From: Alphaproteobacteria bacterium
GTDB lineage: Bacteria; Pseudomonadota; Alphaproteobacteria; Micavibrionales; Micavibrionaceae
Direction: 5' to 3'
DNA length: 61,183 nt
Assembly: GCA_022763065.1 (NCBI GenBank)
Contig: JALEGH010000054.1
Span: 1-61,183, forward strand
Under the pieces are notes generated by a model. That model saw nothing but the letters and a program-made list of their open reading frames with translations. It was not told where the DNA came from and ran no database searches. Of the stretch, positions 26,420 to 34,601 are shown piece by piece. Position 1 is the stretch's first letter; each line of letters opens with the position of its first letter. Position numbers and translations under genes: made by a program.

Positions 26420-28624
26420 ATGGTAAAACCACCTGATTTTAAACCTGACAAGGCATTGGTTGATATTGAAGAAGATGCCCTTGATGTTGCTGAACTGGCT
26501 AAAGGGATTTCTGCCAGTATTGTTCGCATGAGAGCGAATGACGGGCTTGTTATAGGCCTTTATGGGGCTTGGGGATCGGGAAAAACTACTTTTATTAACT
26601 TTGTTAAACAGGCCCTTTCAAAACATGATGAGAAAGAGCAGCCCGTTATTCTAGATTTCAATCCATGGCTTTTTTCTGGGCATGAAGATTTGATTCAAAG
26701 GTATCTTGTAGAGCTCTCCAAAGCGCTCTCTCCAAAGCAGCATAAGCTAATGAAATACCGAATGGGATTTGTCAAAGGTGTTGAAAACTTTACTGATGTG
26801 TCTAAAGAACTGCTTATTTTTGCGGCTAGCCTTAAGGGTGTTCCTATGGTTGCTGGTGGTGTAAAAGCCCTAAACACCCTATCTAAAGGTGCAATAGAAA
26901 AACTTTCAAAACAGAAACCTTTGTCTCAGCAAAAAGAGAAAATAGAAAAGCTACTAAGAGGCAGAAAACGCAAAATCCTTGTTGTCATCGATGATATTGA
27001 TCGCCTTGAGGCAAGTGAGGTGATGGATATTTTTAGAATGGTGAAATCTGTCGCAGATTTTCCAAATGTTATTTATTTGCTTAGTTTTGACAAAAAGCTT
27101 GTTGCCAATATCGTGAAAGATTTTCAAAGAGCCGACGGAAAAGATTATTTAGAAAAAATAGTTCAGTACGATATAGACCTGCCCTACCCAAACCCAGCTA
27201 ATGTATTAACTCTATTCGGTGAAAGAATTGATCCTGTCATACAAGAGCCTGGCGGGAAAAATTGGGATAAGGACCGTTGGTCGAATCTGTATAGAGATTA
27301 TCTGCGCGAAAGAATTAAAACACCGAGGCAGGCTATACGTTTTAGCAATGCATTTAATGTCGCGTATCCAGCACTAAGAGCTGAAGTAGATCCTGTAGAC
27401 TTTCTTGCTATAGAAGCCCTTCGCATGTTTCATCCAGATGTTTTTCATGAAATTAGCCGCAACGCTGATCGTTTCACTGATCTTGGACAAGATGAATTTG
27501 ACGCAGATAAAACCGATCCGCCATATTTTGAAAAAGTTTTAAACCTTGTAGATGAGAGAGATCGGGCAGCAGTAAAAGATTTATTAGAGATTCTATTCCC
27601 TAGGGTTGAGAACGCTTTTAGTAATTACAAAGCTTCTTCAAGCGAAATGCATGAATGGAAATCTCAAGCAAGAATTTGTTCCTCTAATCATATTAGAAGA
27701 TACTTTAGCTACAGTGTCCCTTTCGATCAATTTTCGGATACAGAAATATATAAGGCTCTCAAGCTTACTGTCGATCCCGATAAGTTCGGAGATCTCCTAA
27801 TCCCATACAGCAAAGAAATATCAAAGCATGGAAAATCTCGTATACCAGACTTTCTAGATAGATTCTTACCCATAGTTTCGGCTGGTCAAGCAGATGAATA
27901 CCTTAAAGATGTAATCAAAAGCTATCTTATTTTAGGGGACTTAATCGTTAGAAAAGATGATGAAGATCGATCTCACTTTTTTGGAATAGAAACAGATTTA
28001 AGGGTTCTTTGGATTATTTTTGCGGCTCTTAGAAGGATGCCAGTAAATGAAGTTTTTGATACGATTAAAGATGCTATGAAAAACACAAAATCTCTACATA
28101 TACCTATTCGCCTTCTTTTTTACTTCGGTAGAGAGCATGGCTTATACGGTAAAAATAAAAAGGAATCCTTGCGAGACGGGGAAGAAGGGCCATATTTAAC
28201 CCTCAAAGAATTAAAGGAGCTAGAAAAGATTGTCCTGTCAAAGATACGCAAATCGGCAAAAGATAACTCTTTGCTCGAAAATGAAAACCTTCCTGCCATT
28301 TTGTATCGATGGAGAGATATCCTTGGTAGCCTGGATGAGCCTAGAGCATGGGTTCAGAAAATCGCCTCTTCAGATGATAATTTAAAGAAACTATTCGTAC
28401 GATTTGCCCGTGTGAGTGTTAGTTCTAATATGAAAGGAACAACAGAAACAATATATGTGCGAGCCGATAACATAGCTGATTTCCTTGATTTAGACAGCAC
28501 AGCCGAAAGGGTAAAGAAATTTTTGGCTAATGAAGATTTGGACAAAAAGCAGACGGATGCTCTTGGGGCATTTATAACGTCGTATGAAAATAAGAAAAGC
28601 GGCAAATCAGATGATTGGGACTAG
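26420..28624 (+). CDS. KAP family P-loop NTPase
   Basis: 734 residues. Walker A GAWGSGKT (49-56), the family motif FNPWLFSG (80-87) and Walker B with the KAP-typical VVIDDIDRL (188-196), followed by LLSFDKKLV. A mildly hydrophobic insertion (about 131-148) sits where other KAP proteins have membrane helices. The remaining 450 residues are helical and unrecognised. KAP NTPases include the phage-exclusion protein PifA and the QatA ATPase, and many sit in defence islands. The gene lies 2 bp after int and overlaps or abuts the next small gene. A defence role here is inferred from context. Confidence 0.88.
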   Translation: MVKPPDFKPDKALVDIEEDALDVAELAKGISASIVRMRANDGLVIGLYGAWGSGKTTFINFVKQALSKHDEKEQPVILDFNPWLFSGHEDLIQRYLVELSKALSPKQHKLMKYRMGFVKGVENFTDVSKELLIFAASLKGVPMVAGGVKALNTLSKGAIEKLSKQKPLSQQKEKIEKLLRGRKRKILVVIDDIDRLEASEVMDIFRMVKSVADFPNVIYLLSFDKKLVANIVKDFQRADGKDYLEKIVQYDIDLPYPNPANVLTLFGERIDPVIQEPGGKNWDKDRWSNLYRDYLRERIKTPRQAIRFSNAFNVAYPALRAEVDPVDFLAIEALRMFHPDVFHEISRNADRFTDLGQDEFDADKTDPPYFEKVLNLVDERDRAAVKDLLEILFPRVENAFSNYKASSSEMHEWKSQARICSSNHIRRYFSYSVPFDQFSDTEIYKALKLTVDPDKFGDLLIPYSKEISKHGKSRIPDFLDRFLPIVSAGQADEYLKDVIKSYLILGDLIVRKDDEDRSHFFGIETDLRVLWIIFAALRRMPVNEVFDTIKDAMKNTKSLHIPIRLLFYFGREHGLYGKNKKESLRDGEEGPYLTLKELKELEKIVLSKIRKSAKDNSLLENENLPAILYRWRDILGSLDEPRAWVQKIASSDDNLKKLFVRFARVSVSSNMKGTTETIYVRADNIADFLDLDSTAERVKKFLANEDLDKKQTDALGAFITSYENKKSGKSDDWD

Positions 28625-28638
28625 TTAATATAAAGATC

Positions 28639-29106
28639 ATGGATATATCTGAAAAATTCGACAGTAAAGAAATTGAAGATGCACAAAACAAACTAGAAAA
28701 GCTGTGCAACCAAAATGGAATACAGCCTTTTATGATTAAGTATACGGGCTCAGATAGCAAAAAATGGAAGGCATTAGTTTTACGCATGTGTGGTTTAGAA
28801 GTCCCCGATCCCATACGAGGCAGAACTCCCGATAAAGACCTAAAAATGGCAGGAGGAATGGCCTATTTATATTTTGATCTCTGCGGATACAAACCAAAAG
28901 ATATGGCAGATGAGATTATAAAAAGATGCAATCTTAAGCCTAATAAGCACGGTCACTTTAAAGAATCTGATTTAAGGGAAGCGCTCAGGACTGCCCGTAA
29001 AAAATGTAAAAAGGAAATAGAAAAATTAGCTTCTGAAGCAAGTCGCAATGAAGAAAACCCCGACACGCTAAATTTGCTTACCGAGTTAGAGAAGATGATG
29101 GAATAG
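28639..29106 (+). CDS. Small protein paired with the KAP NTPase, unknown function
   Basis: 155 residues from the ATG at 28639; a TTG at 28615 in the same frame would overlap the KAP stop by 10 bp. The protein is charged and mostly helical. A central segment GGMAYLYFDLCGYKPKDMADEIIKRC (split over about 69-94) and a lysine-rich helical C-terminus resemble a DNA- or protein-binding helical bundle, but I recognise no family. It is surely cotranscribed with the KAP gene and is followed by a terminator hairpin, so the two form a self-contained unit. Confidence 0.7.
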   Translation: MDISEKFDSKEIEDAQNKLEKLCNQNGIQPFMIKYTGSDSKKWKALVLRMCGLEVPDPIRGRTPDKDLKMAGGMAYLYFDLCGYKPKDMADEIIKRCNLKPNKHGHFKESDLREALRTARKKCKKEIEKLASEASRNEENPDTLNLLTELEKMME

Positions 29107-29145
29107 AAAACTGGAGCATATAAACCAGTTTTAGCTCCAGTTTTC
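29106..29145 (+). terminator. Terminator-like perfect 12-bp inverted repeat
   Basis: GAAAACTGGAGC (29106-29117) and GCTCCAGTTTTC (29134-29145) form a 12-bp stem whose 3' arm ends in TTTT. It immediately follows the stop of the KAP-associated gene and closes that unit. Confidence 0.65.
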
Positions 29146-29197
29146 ATATGGCCTCATAGGTTTCCAAGAGTGCACAAGCGCACAAAGAAAGGAACTT

Positions 29198-29404
29198 ATG
29201 ATGTTATATACAGATGAAACTTTAGCTTACTCGATTAAGGGCGCATCAAAGGCGTGCAATATCGGACAAACCAAAATCTATGAAGAAATCAAACTCGGCA
29301 GATTAAAAGCTGTAAAGTTTGGCAGAAGAACTTTAGTTCCTGCTCAGGCGTTACGAGATTGGCTTGATACTCTTTCTAAAGTTGAGGCAGGCAATCATGA
29401 CTAA
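29198..29404 (+). CDS. Excisionase/MerR-like helix-turn-helix protein
   Basis: 68 residues. The winged HTH pattern is clear: AYSIKGASKACNIGQTKIYEEI then GRLKAVKFGRRTLVPAQALRDWL, as in excisionase-family (HTH_17) proteins. GGAAC precedes ATGATG. These proteins bend DNA for excision or regulate island genes. It overlaps the start of the downstream ATPase gene by 8 bp, so they are coupled. The same placement (HTH plus RepA-like ATPase) is frequent in P4-type elements. Confidence 0.85.
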   Translation: MMLYTDETLAYSIKGASKACNIGQTKIYEEIKLGRLKAVKFGRRTLVPAQALRDWLDTLSKVEAGNHD

Positions 29405-30503
29405 GTTTAATCCTGGAGAATTTGTAAATCCCTCAATGCTAGAAGGATTAACACCCCCAAAACGAGAGTGGTTTGTAGAAGGGATGATCCCCCATAAAGC
29501 CGTCACCTTGCTCAGTGGTGATGGTGGATTAGGAAAGTCGCTTTTAATGCAACAACTACTCACTAGTGCAGCAACTGGCAAGCCCTGGCTAGGGATGGAA
29601 GTAATGCAATGCAACGTTTTTGGTCTTTTCTGTGAAGACCCTAATGAAGAGTTATGGAGACGACAGCAAGATATTTGCAACTCATATTCAGTAAAAATGA
29701 AAGATTGCGATAGCTTTTATTGGTTGTCCGGTGTGGGCATTGATCCTGTTTTGATGAATTTTCAAAACGGAGATCAGGGAAGCCTTACGGACCTTGTAGA
29801 CGATATGCTGCATCGTCTGTATGCACATGGACCTATGCTTTTCGTTTTTGATACAGCTTCCGATGTATTTGCAGGGGATGAAAACAAGCGGATTCATGTT
29901 CGAAACTTTATCAATAAATGTTTGAATAAATTTGTTCAGGCAAATGATGCTACAGTTATTTTAACATCGCATCCTAGTCGTGCCGGTATGTACGATGGTT
30001 CTGGCATCTCAGGTTCTACAGCATGGAATAATAGCGTTCGCTCTCGTCTTTACCTGACCCGGCCCGATGATGAAAAAAACAGCAATGTTCGTGTGTTGCA
30101 GATGAAAAAATCAAATTACGGATCTGTTGAGCAAGAGGTTCGTGTGATTTGGGAAAATGGTGTTTTCAAAGGTTTGGAAAACACCATTGGGCAAAATCCA
30201 GAAGATCGTGAGGCAAAGGCTGAATCAGCTTATTTACATGCCTTGCAAAAGTTACATGAGAGAGGTCAAAGAGCCCTGGTGCATCGTAATCAAGCTAATT
30301 ATGGCCCGAAATTGATGAAAAACATGCAAGAAACAAAAGGTGTAAGCGTTAGCCGTTTAGAACAGGCACAGGATAGTCTTATGAATAAAGAGATCATCGC
30401 CAATGTTGAGGACAAGGAAGGTCCACCATCGAGACGAAAGCATCATATTCAAATTATTCAGCCTGAACTGGCGGATGACATTATGAATTTTAGACTGTTT
30501 TAA
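29397..30503 (+). CDS. RepA-like hexameric AAA ATPase
   Basis: 368 residues from the ATG at 29397, chosen because a purine-rich site (GAGGCAGG) precedes it and it overlaps the HTH stop; the frame is open 11 codons further upstream. RecA-like fold with Walker A SGDGGLGKS (40-48), Walker B LFVFDTASDVF, and TSHPSRAG / SGSTAWNNSVRSR, the pattern of AAA_25 / plasmid RepA helicases. It ends with a winged-helix-like region. Likely role: replication initiation or helicase loading for the excised island. No primase gene is adjacent. Confidence 0.85.
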   Translation: MTKFNPGEFVNPSMLEGLTPPKREWFVEGMIPHKAVTLLSGDGGLGKSLLMQQLLTSAATGKPWLGMEVMQCNVFGLFCEDPNEELWRRQQDICNSYSVKMKDCDSFYWLSGVGIDPVLMNFQNGDQGSLTDLVDDMLHRLYAHGPMLFVFDTASDVFAGDENKRIHVRNFINKCLNKFVQANDATVILTSHPSRAGMYDGSGISGSTAWNNSVRSRLYLTRPDDEKNSNVRVLQMKKSNYGSVEQEVRVIWENGVFKGLENTIGQNPEDREAKAESAYLHALQKLHERGQRALVHRNQANYGPKLMKNMQETKGVSVSRLEQAQDSLMNKEIIANVEDKEGPPSRRKHHIQIIQPELADDIMNFRLF

Positions 30504-30768
30504 TCCTGTTTTCGTGCGCGTTTTCCTTCGTTTTCACGCGCTTTGTAAGATATTGATTTTTAAGAAAGTTCAGCTTCGTGCGTGCGCGTGTATACTCCGT
30601 ATACGGCCCGTTGCCGACCTTCGGCCGGCAGGCCTGGGCCGATTTATGTAGTTTTGCCAGTTGCGCCTGATTGAGCGAACCAAAATATAAAGCGCAGTCT
30701 AAGAAATCTGCAACCATGTCGGGGAATTTAAGTGCTCTAACAAAATCAGCTCTTTTTAATAAATTCAT
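30490..30768 (-). CDS. Possible small protein, convergent with the RepA-like gene
   Basis: 92 residues on the minus strand, overlapping the 3' end of the ATPase gene by 14 bp. The N-terminal 65 residues look protein-like and helical (ADFVRALKFPDMVADFLD, SLNQAQLAKLHK), and the C-terminus is very basic. No Shine-Dalgarno is visible upstream and no family is recognised. Part of it coincides with a GC-rich hairpin (about 30608-30640), so it could instead be a spurious frame. Confidence 0.4.
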   Translation of the reverse strand: MNLLKRADFVRALKFPDMVADFLDCALYFGSLNQAQLAKLHKSAQACRPKVGNGPYTEYTRARTKLNFLKNQYLTKRVKTKENAHENRIKTV

Positions 30769-30799
30769 ATTGTTTTACAGTGAGTTCGGATCAGTAAGG

Positions 30800-30984
30800 G
30801 CACTGGTCTGGGGCGTTAGAACCTCTCTATAAGCGGATGATGTGTCCGATAACACGTCGCTTCTCAGTCTATGACTGGGAGGCGGCGGTGTATGTCCAGA
30901 CCTAACGGTTAAAGACCGTCGCGGTCGTCTTATAGCGACTTCTAAACTCCCAGTCACCAGAAGCCCACTGGTGACTTTTTATTT
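30800..30984 (+). ncRNA. Structured RNA ending in an intrinsic terminator, unknown class
   Basis: No plausible protein covers this stretch, but it folds consistently. A closing helix GGTCTGG (30805-30811) with CCAGACC (30896-30902) encloses two adjacent hairpins: AAGC/GCTT plus GATGTGT/ACACGTC with loop CCGATA (30831-30862), and CTCAGTC/GACTGGG with a 3-nt loop (30863-30879). Then come ACGGT/ACCGT (30905-30919), GTCGC/GCGAC (30918-30939) and a 9-bp terminator stem. GACTGGGAG (30873-30881) can also pair with CTCCCAGTC (30947-30955), which would melt the terminator. It may be a free small RNA or a leader for the secreted-protein gene at 30999. No known family recognised. Confidence 0.6.
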
Positions 30985-30985
30985 C
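30952..30985 (+). terminator. Strong intrinsic terminator of the structured RNA
   Basis: AGTCACCAG (30952-30960) and CTGGTGACT (30968-30976) form a perfect 9-bp stem with loop AAGCCCA, followed by TTTTATTT. It lies only 14 bp before the ATG of the next gene and directly before its ribosome-binding site. Confidence 0.85.
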
Positions 30986-30998
30986 AAGGGAGGAAAAC

Positions 30999-31319
30999 AT
31001 GATATTTTTTCGCAAATTAAATCAGGGCCTGCTGGTCTCTTTGAACTGTCTGTTTATTTTTTTGGTTGTAAACGGCCCTGCGCAATCACAGGACAGAGTT
31101 CTTGACTGTAAAAAACTAGAAAAATTGATTTACAAAGAGCCAGATGTTTTTGGTGAAAATGAGTCTGTGTGGTTCGAAAAATACGATGGTGTTGATACGT
31201 GGGAAAAAATGGCTGTCATTTTTGGCTATGCTGACGATATGAAGGCTTGTGAAGATATAGCGAGCTTGATGAAAGAAAAATACCCCTACGCTAGTTATCG
31301 TTGCAATACAGTGGATTAA
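30999..31319 (+). CDS. Small secreted protein, unknown function
   Basis: 106 residues with a very strong ribosome-binding site (AAGGGAGG). Residues 1-30 are a signal peptide (basic MIFFRK, hydrophobic core, AQS before QD). The mature part is about 75 residues, acidic, with cysteines 37, 84 and 102, and a conserved-looking core WEKMAVIFGYADD then ACEDIASLMKEKYPYASYRC. Similar short periplasmic proteins occur in proteobacteria without known function. Its leader is the terminator of the structured RNA, so expression may depend on read-through or attenuation. Confidence 0.75.
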   Translation: MIFFRKLNQGLLVSLNCLFIFLVVNGPAQSQDRVLDCKKLEKLIYKEPDVFGENESVWFEKYDGVDTWEKMAVIFGYADDMKACEDIASLMKEKYPYASYRCNTVD

Positions 31320-31333
31320 GCTCAAGACACATG

Positions 31334-31362
31334 TTGTGAATTCCCATTTTTTCCTTTATTTT
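31334..31362 (+). promoter_or_regulatory. Putative promoter of the restriction-modification operon
   Basis: TTGTGA (31334-31339), 17-base spacer, TATTTT (31357-31362), about 30 bases upstream of the HTH gene that begins the hsd operon. Both boxes deviate from consensus. Confidence 0.35.
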
Positions 31363-31392
31363 CTCAAATACACTGAAATTTAAGAGGAAACG

Positions 31393-31575
31393 ATGAATTC
31401 AGACATCATGACAATAAAAGAGCTGTCTGAGTATCTGAAGCTGACAGAGAAGACAGCGTACAGACTTGCAGCCGAAGGAAAACTTCCTGGTTTTAAAGTC
31501 GGTGGAGCTTGGCGTTTTCGAAAAAGCCAGATTGACGACTGGATTGCCAAACAAGAGCACGGCAAGGTGGCTTAA
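31393..31575 (+). CDS. Helix-turn-helix (excisionase-fold) protein leading the hsd operon
   Basis: 60 residues that are almost entirely a winged HTH: MTIKELSEYLKLTEKTAYRL, then GKLPGFKVGGAWRFRKSQIDDWI. AGAGGA precedes the ATG. Only 2 bp separate it from hsdR, whose ribosome-binding site (AAGGTGG) lies within this gene, so it is part of the operon. It could act as a controller of restriction genes, a role usually filled by a lambda-repressor-like C protein; this fold is different. It is unlike the other HTH protein at 29198 outside the fold. Confidence 0.82.
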   Translation: MNSDIMTIKELSEYLKLTEKTAYRLAAEGKLPGFKVGGAWRFRKSQIDDWIAKQEHGKVA

Positions 31576-31577
31576 CG

Positions 31578-34500
31578 ATGAAATTTAATGAAGATTCCAG
31601 AGTCAAAATACCGACCATCTTACATTTAGTGCGCTTGGGGTACGATTATCTCTCTCTAAAGAATGCTGCTTGGGATGAAGAAACAAATATCTTTACGTCT
31701 ATTTTCAAAAAAAGTGTTTTAAAAATTAACGAAAATGCGGAGCTGCATGACGTTGAACGGCTATTAGAAGATATAAATCTTTCGCTTGAAAACGAAGATT
31801 TAGGGCAAGCTTTCTATGAAATGCTTACTGAGCGTTCTGGTTTAAAGATTGTTGATTTCGAAGATTTCAGCAATAACTCTTTCCATGTTGTAACAGAGCT
31901 GACTTATAAAAACGGCGATGAAGAATTTCGACCAGATATAACCCTTGTAATTAACGGTCTGCCTTTATGTTTTATTGAGGTTAAGAAACCTAATAACAAA
32001 GATGGTGTATTGGCTGAGCATAAGCGTATTGCTCAGCGCTTCCAAAATACAAAATTTAGACGGTTTGTAAACATTACTCAGTTAATGGTGTTCTCAAATA
32101 ACATGGAGTATGACGACAATTCTACTCAATATATTGAAGGCGCTTTTTATGCGTCTTCATCTTATCAAAAGCCTATATTTAACTATTTTCGGGAAGAAGA
32201 AGCGCTTGATTTATCAAAGCTTCTAAAGCCTGAAAATGATGAATTAGAAAATGAAATTCTTAAAGATAATAACTTGAATGTTATTAAACACAGTCCTGAG
32301 TTTATAACAAATAAAGACCCGCAAGCGCCAACCAATCGAATTTGTACCTCATTGTTTAGCAAAGAGCGTTTATCCTTTTTGCTTCAATATGCATTTGCCT
32401 ATGTCAATGAAACTGATGGCTTGCAGAAACACGTTATGCGTTATCCGCAAATATTTGCAACGAAAGCTATAGAGCAAAAGCTTGAGGAAGATGTTCGCAA
32501 AGGTATTGTTTGGCATACGCAAGGAAGCGGCAAGACTGCTTTAGCGTATTACAATGTTAGGCATCTAACCGATTATTTTCAGAATAAAAATATTATTCCT
32601 AAATTTTATTTTATCGTAGATAGGATTGATTTGCTGATACAGGCGCACCGAGAATTTACAAGCCGTGGCCTTGTGGTTCACAGCATCAACTCCCGTGAAG
32701 AATTTGCAAATGACATTAAGTCTACTGGAGTTATTCATAACCTAACCGGAAAGCCTGAAATTACGGTGGTTAATATTCAAAAGTTTCAAGATGATCCTGA
32801 CGTTGTTCAGGTAGAAGATTATGATTTGAATGTTCAGCGCATATATTTTCTTGATGAAGTTCACAGAAGTTACAACCCAAAGGGAAGCTTTCTAGCAAAC
32901 CTTACACAATCAGATAAAAACGCCATAAAGATCGGCCTTACAGGAACACCTCTTTTAGGAAACGATTACAACTCGCGGGCGCTTTTCGGTAATTATATTC
33001 ATAAATATTATTACAACGCATCCATCGCTGATGGTTATACACTGCGACTGATACGGGAAGAGATTGCTTCAAATTATAAGATGGTTTTGCAGCAAGCTTT
33101 GAACGAGGTGGAAGTTCTTCAGGGCGATATTGAGAAAAAGCTGATCTATTCGCATCCGCGTTTTGTTGAGCCTATGCTCGATTATATTGTAGAGGACTTT
33201 GAAAATAGCCGTATAGCTTTAGGGGATAACAGCATCGGCGGGATGGTTATCTGTGATAGTGCAGATCAAGCTAAAAAGATGTTCGAAATTTTTGAAAGTA
33301 AGTATGCAAAAGATAATGTGCAAAGTGATGAACAAGTAAGAAATGCAGCGCTTATTTTGCATGATATTGGCACGAAAGAAGAACGTAAGGATCAAGTCGA
33401 AGATTTTAAGGCAGGTAAAATCGACTTTTTGTTTGTCTACAATATGCTTTTGACAGGCTTTGATGCTAAAAGACTTAAAAAGCTATATCTTGGCCGTGTT
33501 ATTAAGCGCCATAACCTTCTTCAAGCCCTTACCCGTGTGAACCGTACTTATAAAGATTTCCGTTACGGTTACGTGGTGGACTTTGCAGATATTCGTAAAG
33601 AATTTGATGCCACAAATAAGGCCTATTTTGACGAGCTTCAGGAAGAGCTTGGCGATGAAATGGAGCATTACTCTAATCTCTTCAAATCCAAGGAAGAGAT
33701 CGAAGAAGAAATTGAAAACATAAAAGATGTTCTTTTCCGCTTCGACACGACAAATGCGGAAACATTCTCACAGCAAATCAGTCAAATACAAGACCGAACG
33801 CAGATACAGGCGATTAAGAAAGCCTTAGGCGATGCTAAAGGGCTTTATAACCTTATTCGGTTATTTGGCCATTTTGACGTTTTGGAAAAGCTGGATTTTC
33901 ACAAACTGAATTTGCTTTACCGCGAGGTCGGCAATCATCTTGATTTGATTAACTTAAAAGACAAAATCGAGAACAGTAATGACAATAGCAACCTTTTGAA
34001 TGTTGCGCTGGAAGATGTTCTTTTCATGTTTACAAAGATAAGCGAGGAAGAGCTTGTCCTTGCCGATCAGTTAAAAAATACACTTCGCAAAACACGTGAG
34101 GCGCTAGCCGGAAACTTTGACCAACAAGACCCTGAGTTTGTGTCTTTGAAGGAAGAGCTTGAGCGTCTATTCAAAAAGAAAAATTTGAATGAAGTCACAC
34201 AAGACGAGATGAATAAAAATATTGATAGCCTCAATAAAATTCATGCGCGTGTGCTTGAGCTAAACCGCCAAAATAATCTTCTAAAAGCAAAGTACGGCGA
34301 TGATCCTAAATATGCCCGTATTCATAAACGGCTTTTAGAGCGAAAGGCTCTTTCTGAATCTGAGCGCCGCATTCACGAGGCATTAAGCGGGGTGAAAGTG
34401 CTGGCGGATGAGCAAGTTCTGCAAAACACGCAAATCTTAGATAATGAAAGCTATTTTGAGCGCCTGACGATGCCGCTTGTCATTGACCAGTTCAAAACCA

Positions 34501-34601
34501 AGCAAAACATTAAGCTCGATGCAGATGCATCAAAATACATCAACAATCTGGTTGTTCAGGAATACATGAACGAATTTAATAACGGGTCACACACATGGTA
34601 A
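31578..34601 (+). CDS. hsdR: Type I restriction enzyme R subunit
   Basis: 1007 residues. The N-terminal nuclease has the PD-ExK set Asp120, Glu134 and Lys136 (RPDITLV...FIEVKK). Two RecA-like motor domains follow: Walker A QGSGKT (315-320), DEVH in place of DEAD (about 433), TGTPLLGND (motif III) and LTRVNRTY (motif VI). The C-terminal 300 residues are helical and bind the methylase core. It translocates DNA with ATP and cuts far from the unmethylated site. The stop overlaps hsdM by 7 bp. Confidence 0.95.
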   Translation: MKFNEDSRVKIPTILHLVRLGYDYLSLKNAAWDEETNIFTSIFKKSVLKINENAELHDVERLLEDINLSLENEDLGQAFYEMLTERSGLKIVDFEDFSNNSFHVVTELTYKNGDEEFRPDITLVINGLPLCFIEVKKPNNKDGVLAEHKRIAQRFQNTKFRRFVNITQLMVFSNNMEYDDNSTQYIEGAFYASSSYQKPIFNYFREEEALDLSKLLKPENDELENEILKDNNLNVIKHSPEFITNKDPQAPTNRICTSLFSKERLSFLLQYAFAYVNETDGLQKHVMRYPQIFATKAIEQKLEEDVRKGIVWHTQGSGKTALAYYNVRHLTDYFQNKNIIPKFYFIVDRIDLLIQAHREFTSRGLVVHSINSREEFANDIKSTGVIHNLTGKPEITVVNIQKFQDDPDVVQVEDYDLNVQRIYFLDEVHRSYNPKGSFLANLTQSDKNAIKIGLTGTPLLGNDYNSRALFGNYIHKYYYNASIADGYTLRLIREEIASNYKMVLQQALNEVEVLQGDIEKKLIYSHPRFVEPMLDYIVEDFENSRIALGDNSIGGMVICDSADQAKKMFEIFESKYAKDNVQSDEQVRNAALILHDIGTKEERKDQVEDFKAGKIDFLFVYNMLLTGFDAKRLKKLYLGRVIKRHNLLQALTRVNRTYKDFRYGYVVDFADIRKEFDATNKAYFDELQEELGDEMEHYSNLFKSKEEIEEEIENIKDVLFRFDTTNAETFSQQISQIQDRTQIQAIKKALGDAKGLYNLIRLFGHFDVLEKLDFHKLNLLYREVGNHLDLINLKDKIENSNDNSNLLNVALEDVLFMFTKISEEELVLADQLKNTLRKTREALAGNFDQQDPEFVSLKEELERLFKKKNLNEVTQDEMNKNIDSLNKIHARVLELNRQNNLLKAKYGDDPKYARIHKRLLERKALSESERRIHEALSGVKVLADEQVLQNTQILDNESYFERLTMPLVIDQFKTKQNIKLDADASKYINNLVVQEYMNEFNNGSHTW

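Noticed and set aside
26420-29106. Complete QatABCD system
   Set aside because: Only the KAP-type ATPase could correspond; QatB, QatC (QueC-like) and QatD (TatD-like) are missing.
30775-30957. Minus-strand frame of 60 residues over the structured RNA
   Set aside because: Arg/Ser/Pro-rich composition and coincidence with RNA stems indicate a chance frame.
30800-30985. Retron, tmRNA or 6S RNA
   Set aside because: No reverse transcriptase, no tag frame or tRNA-like end, and no long central bubble are present.
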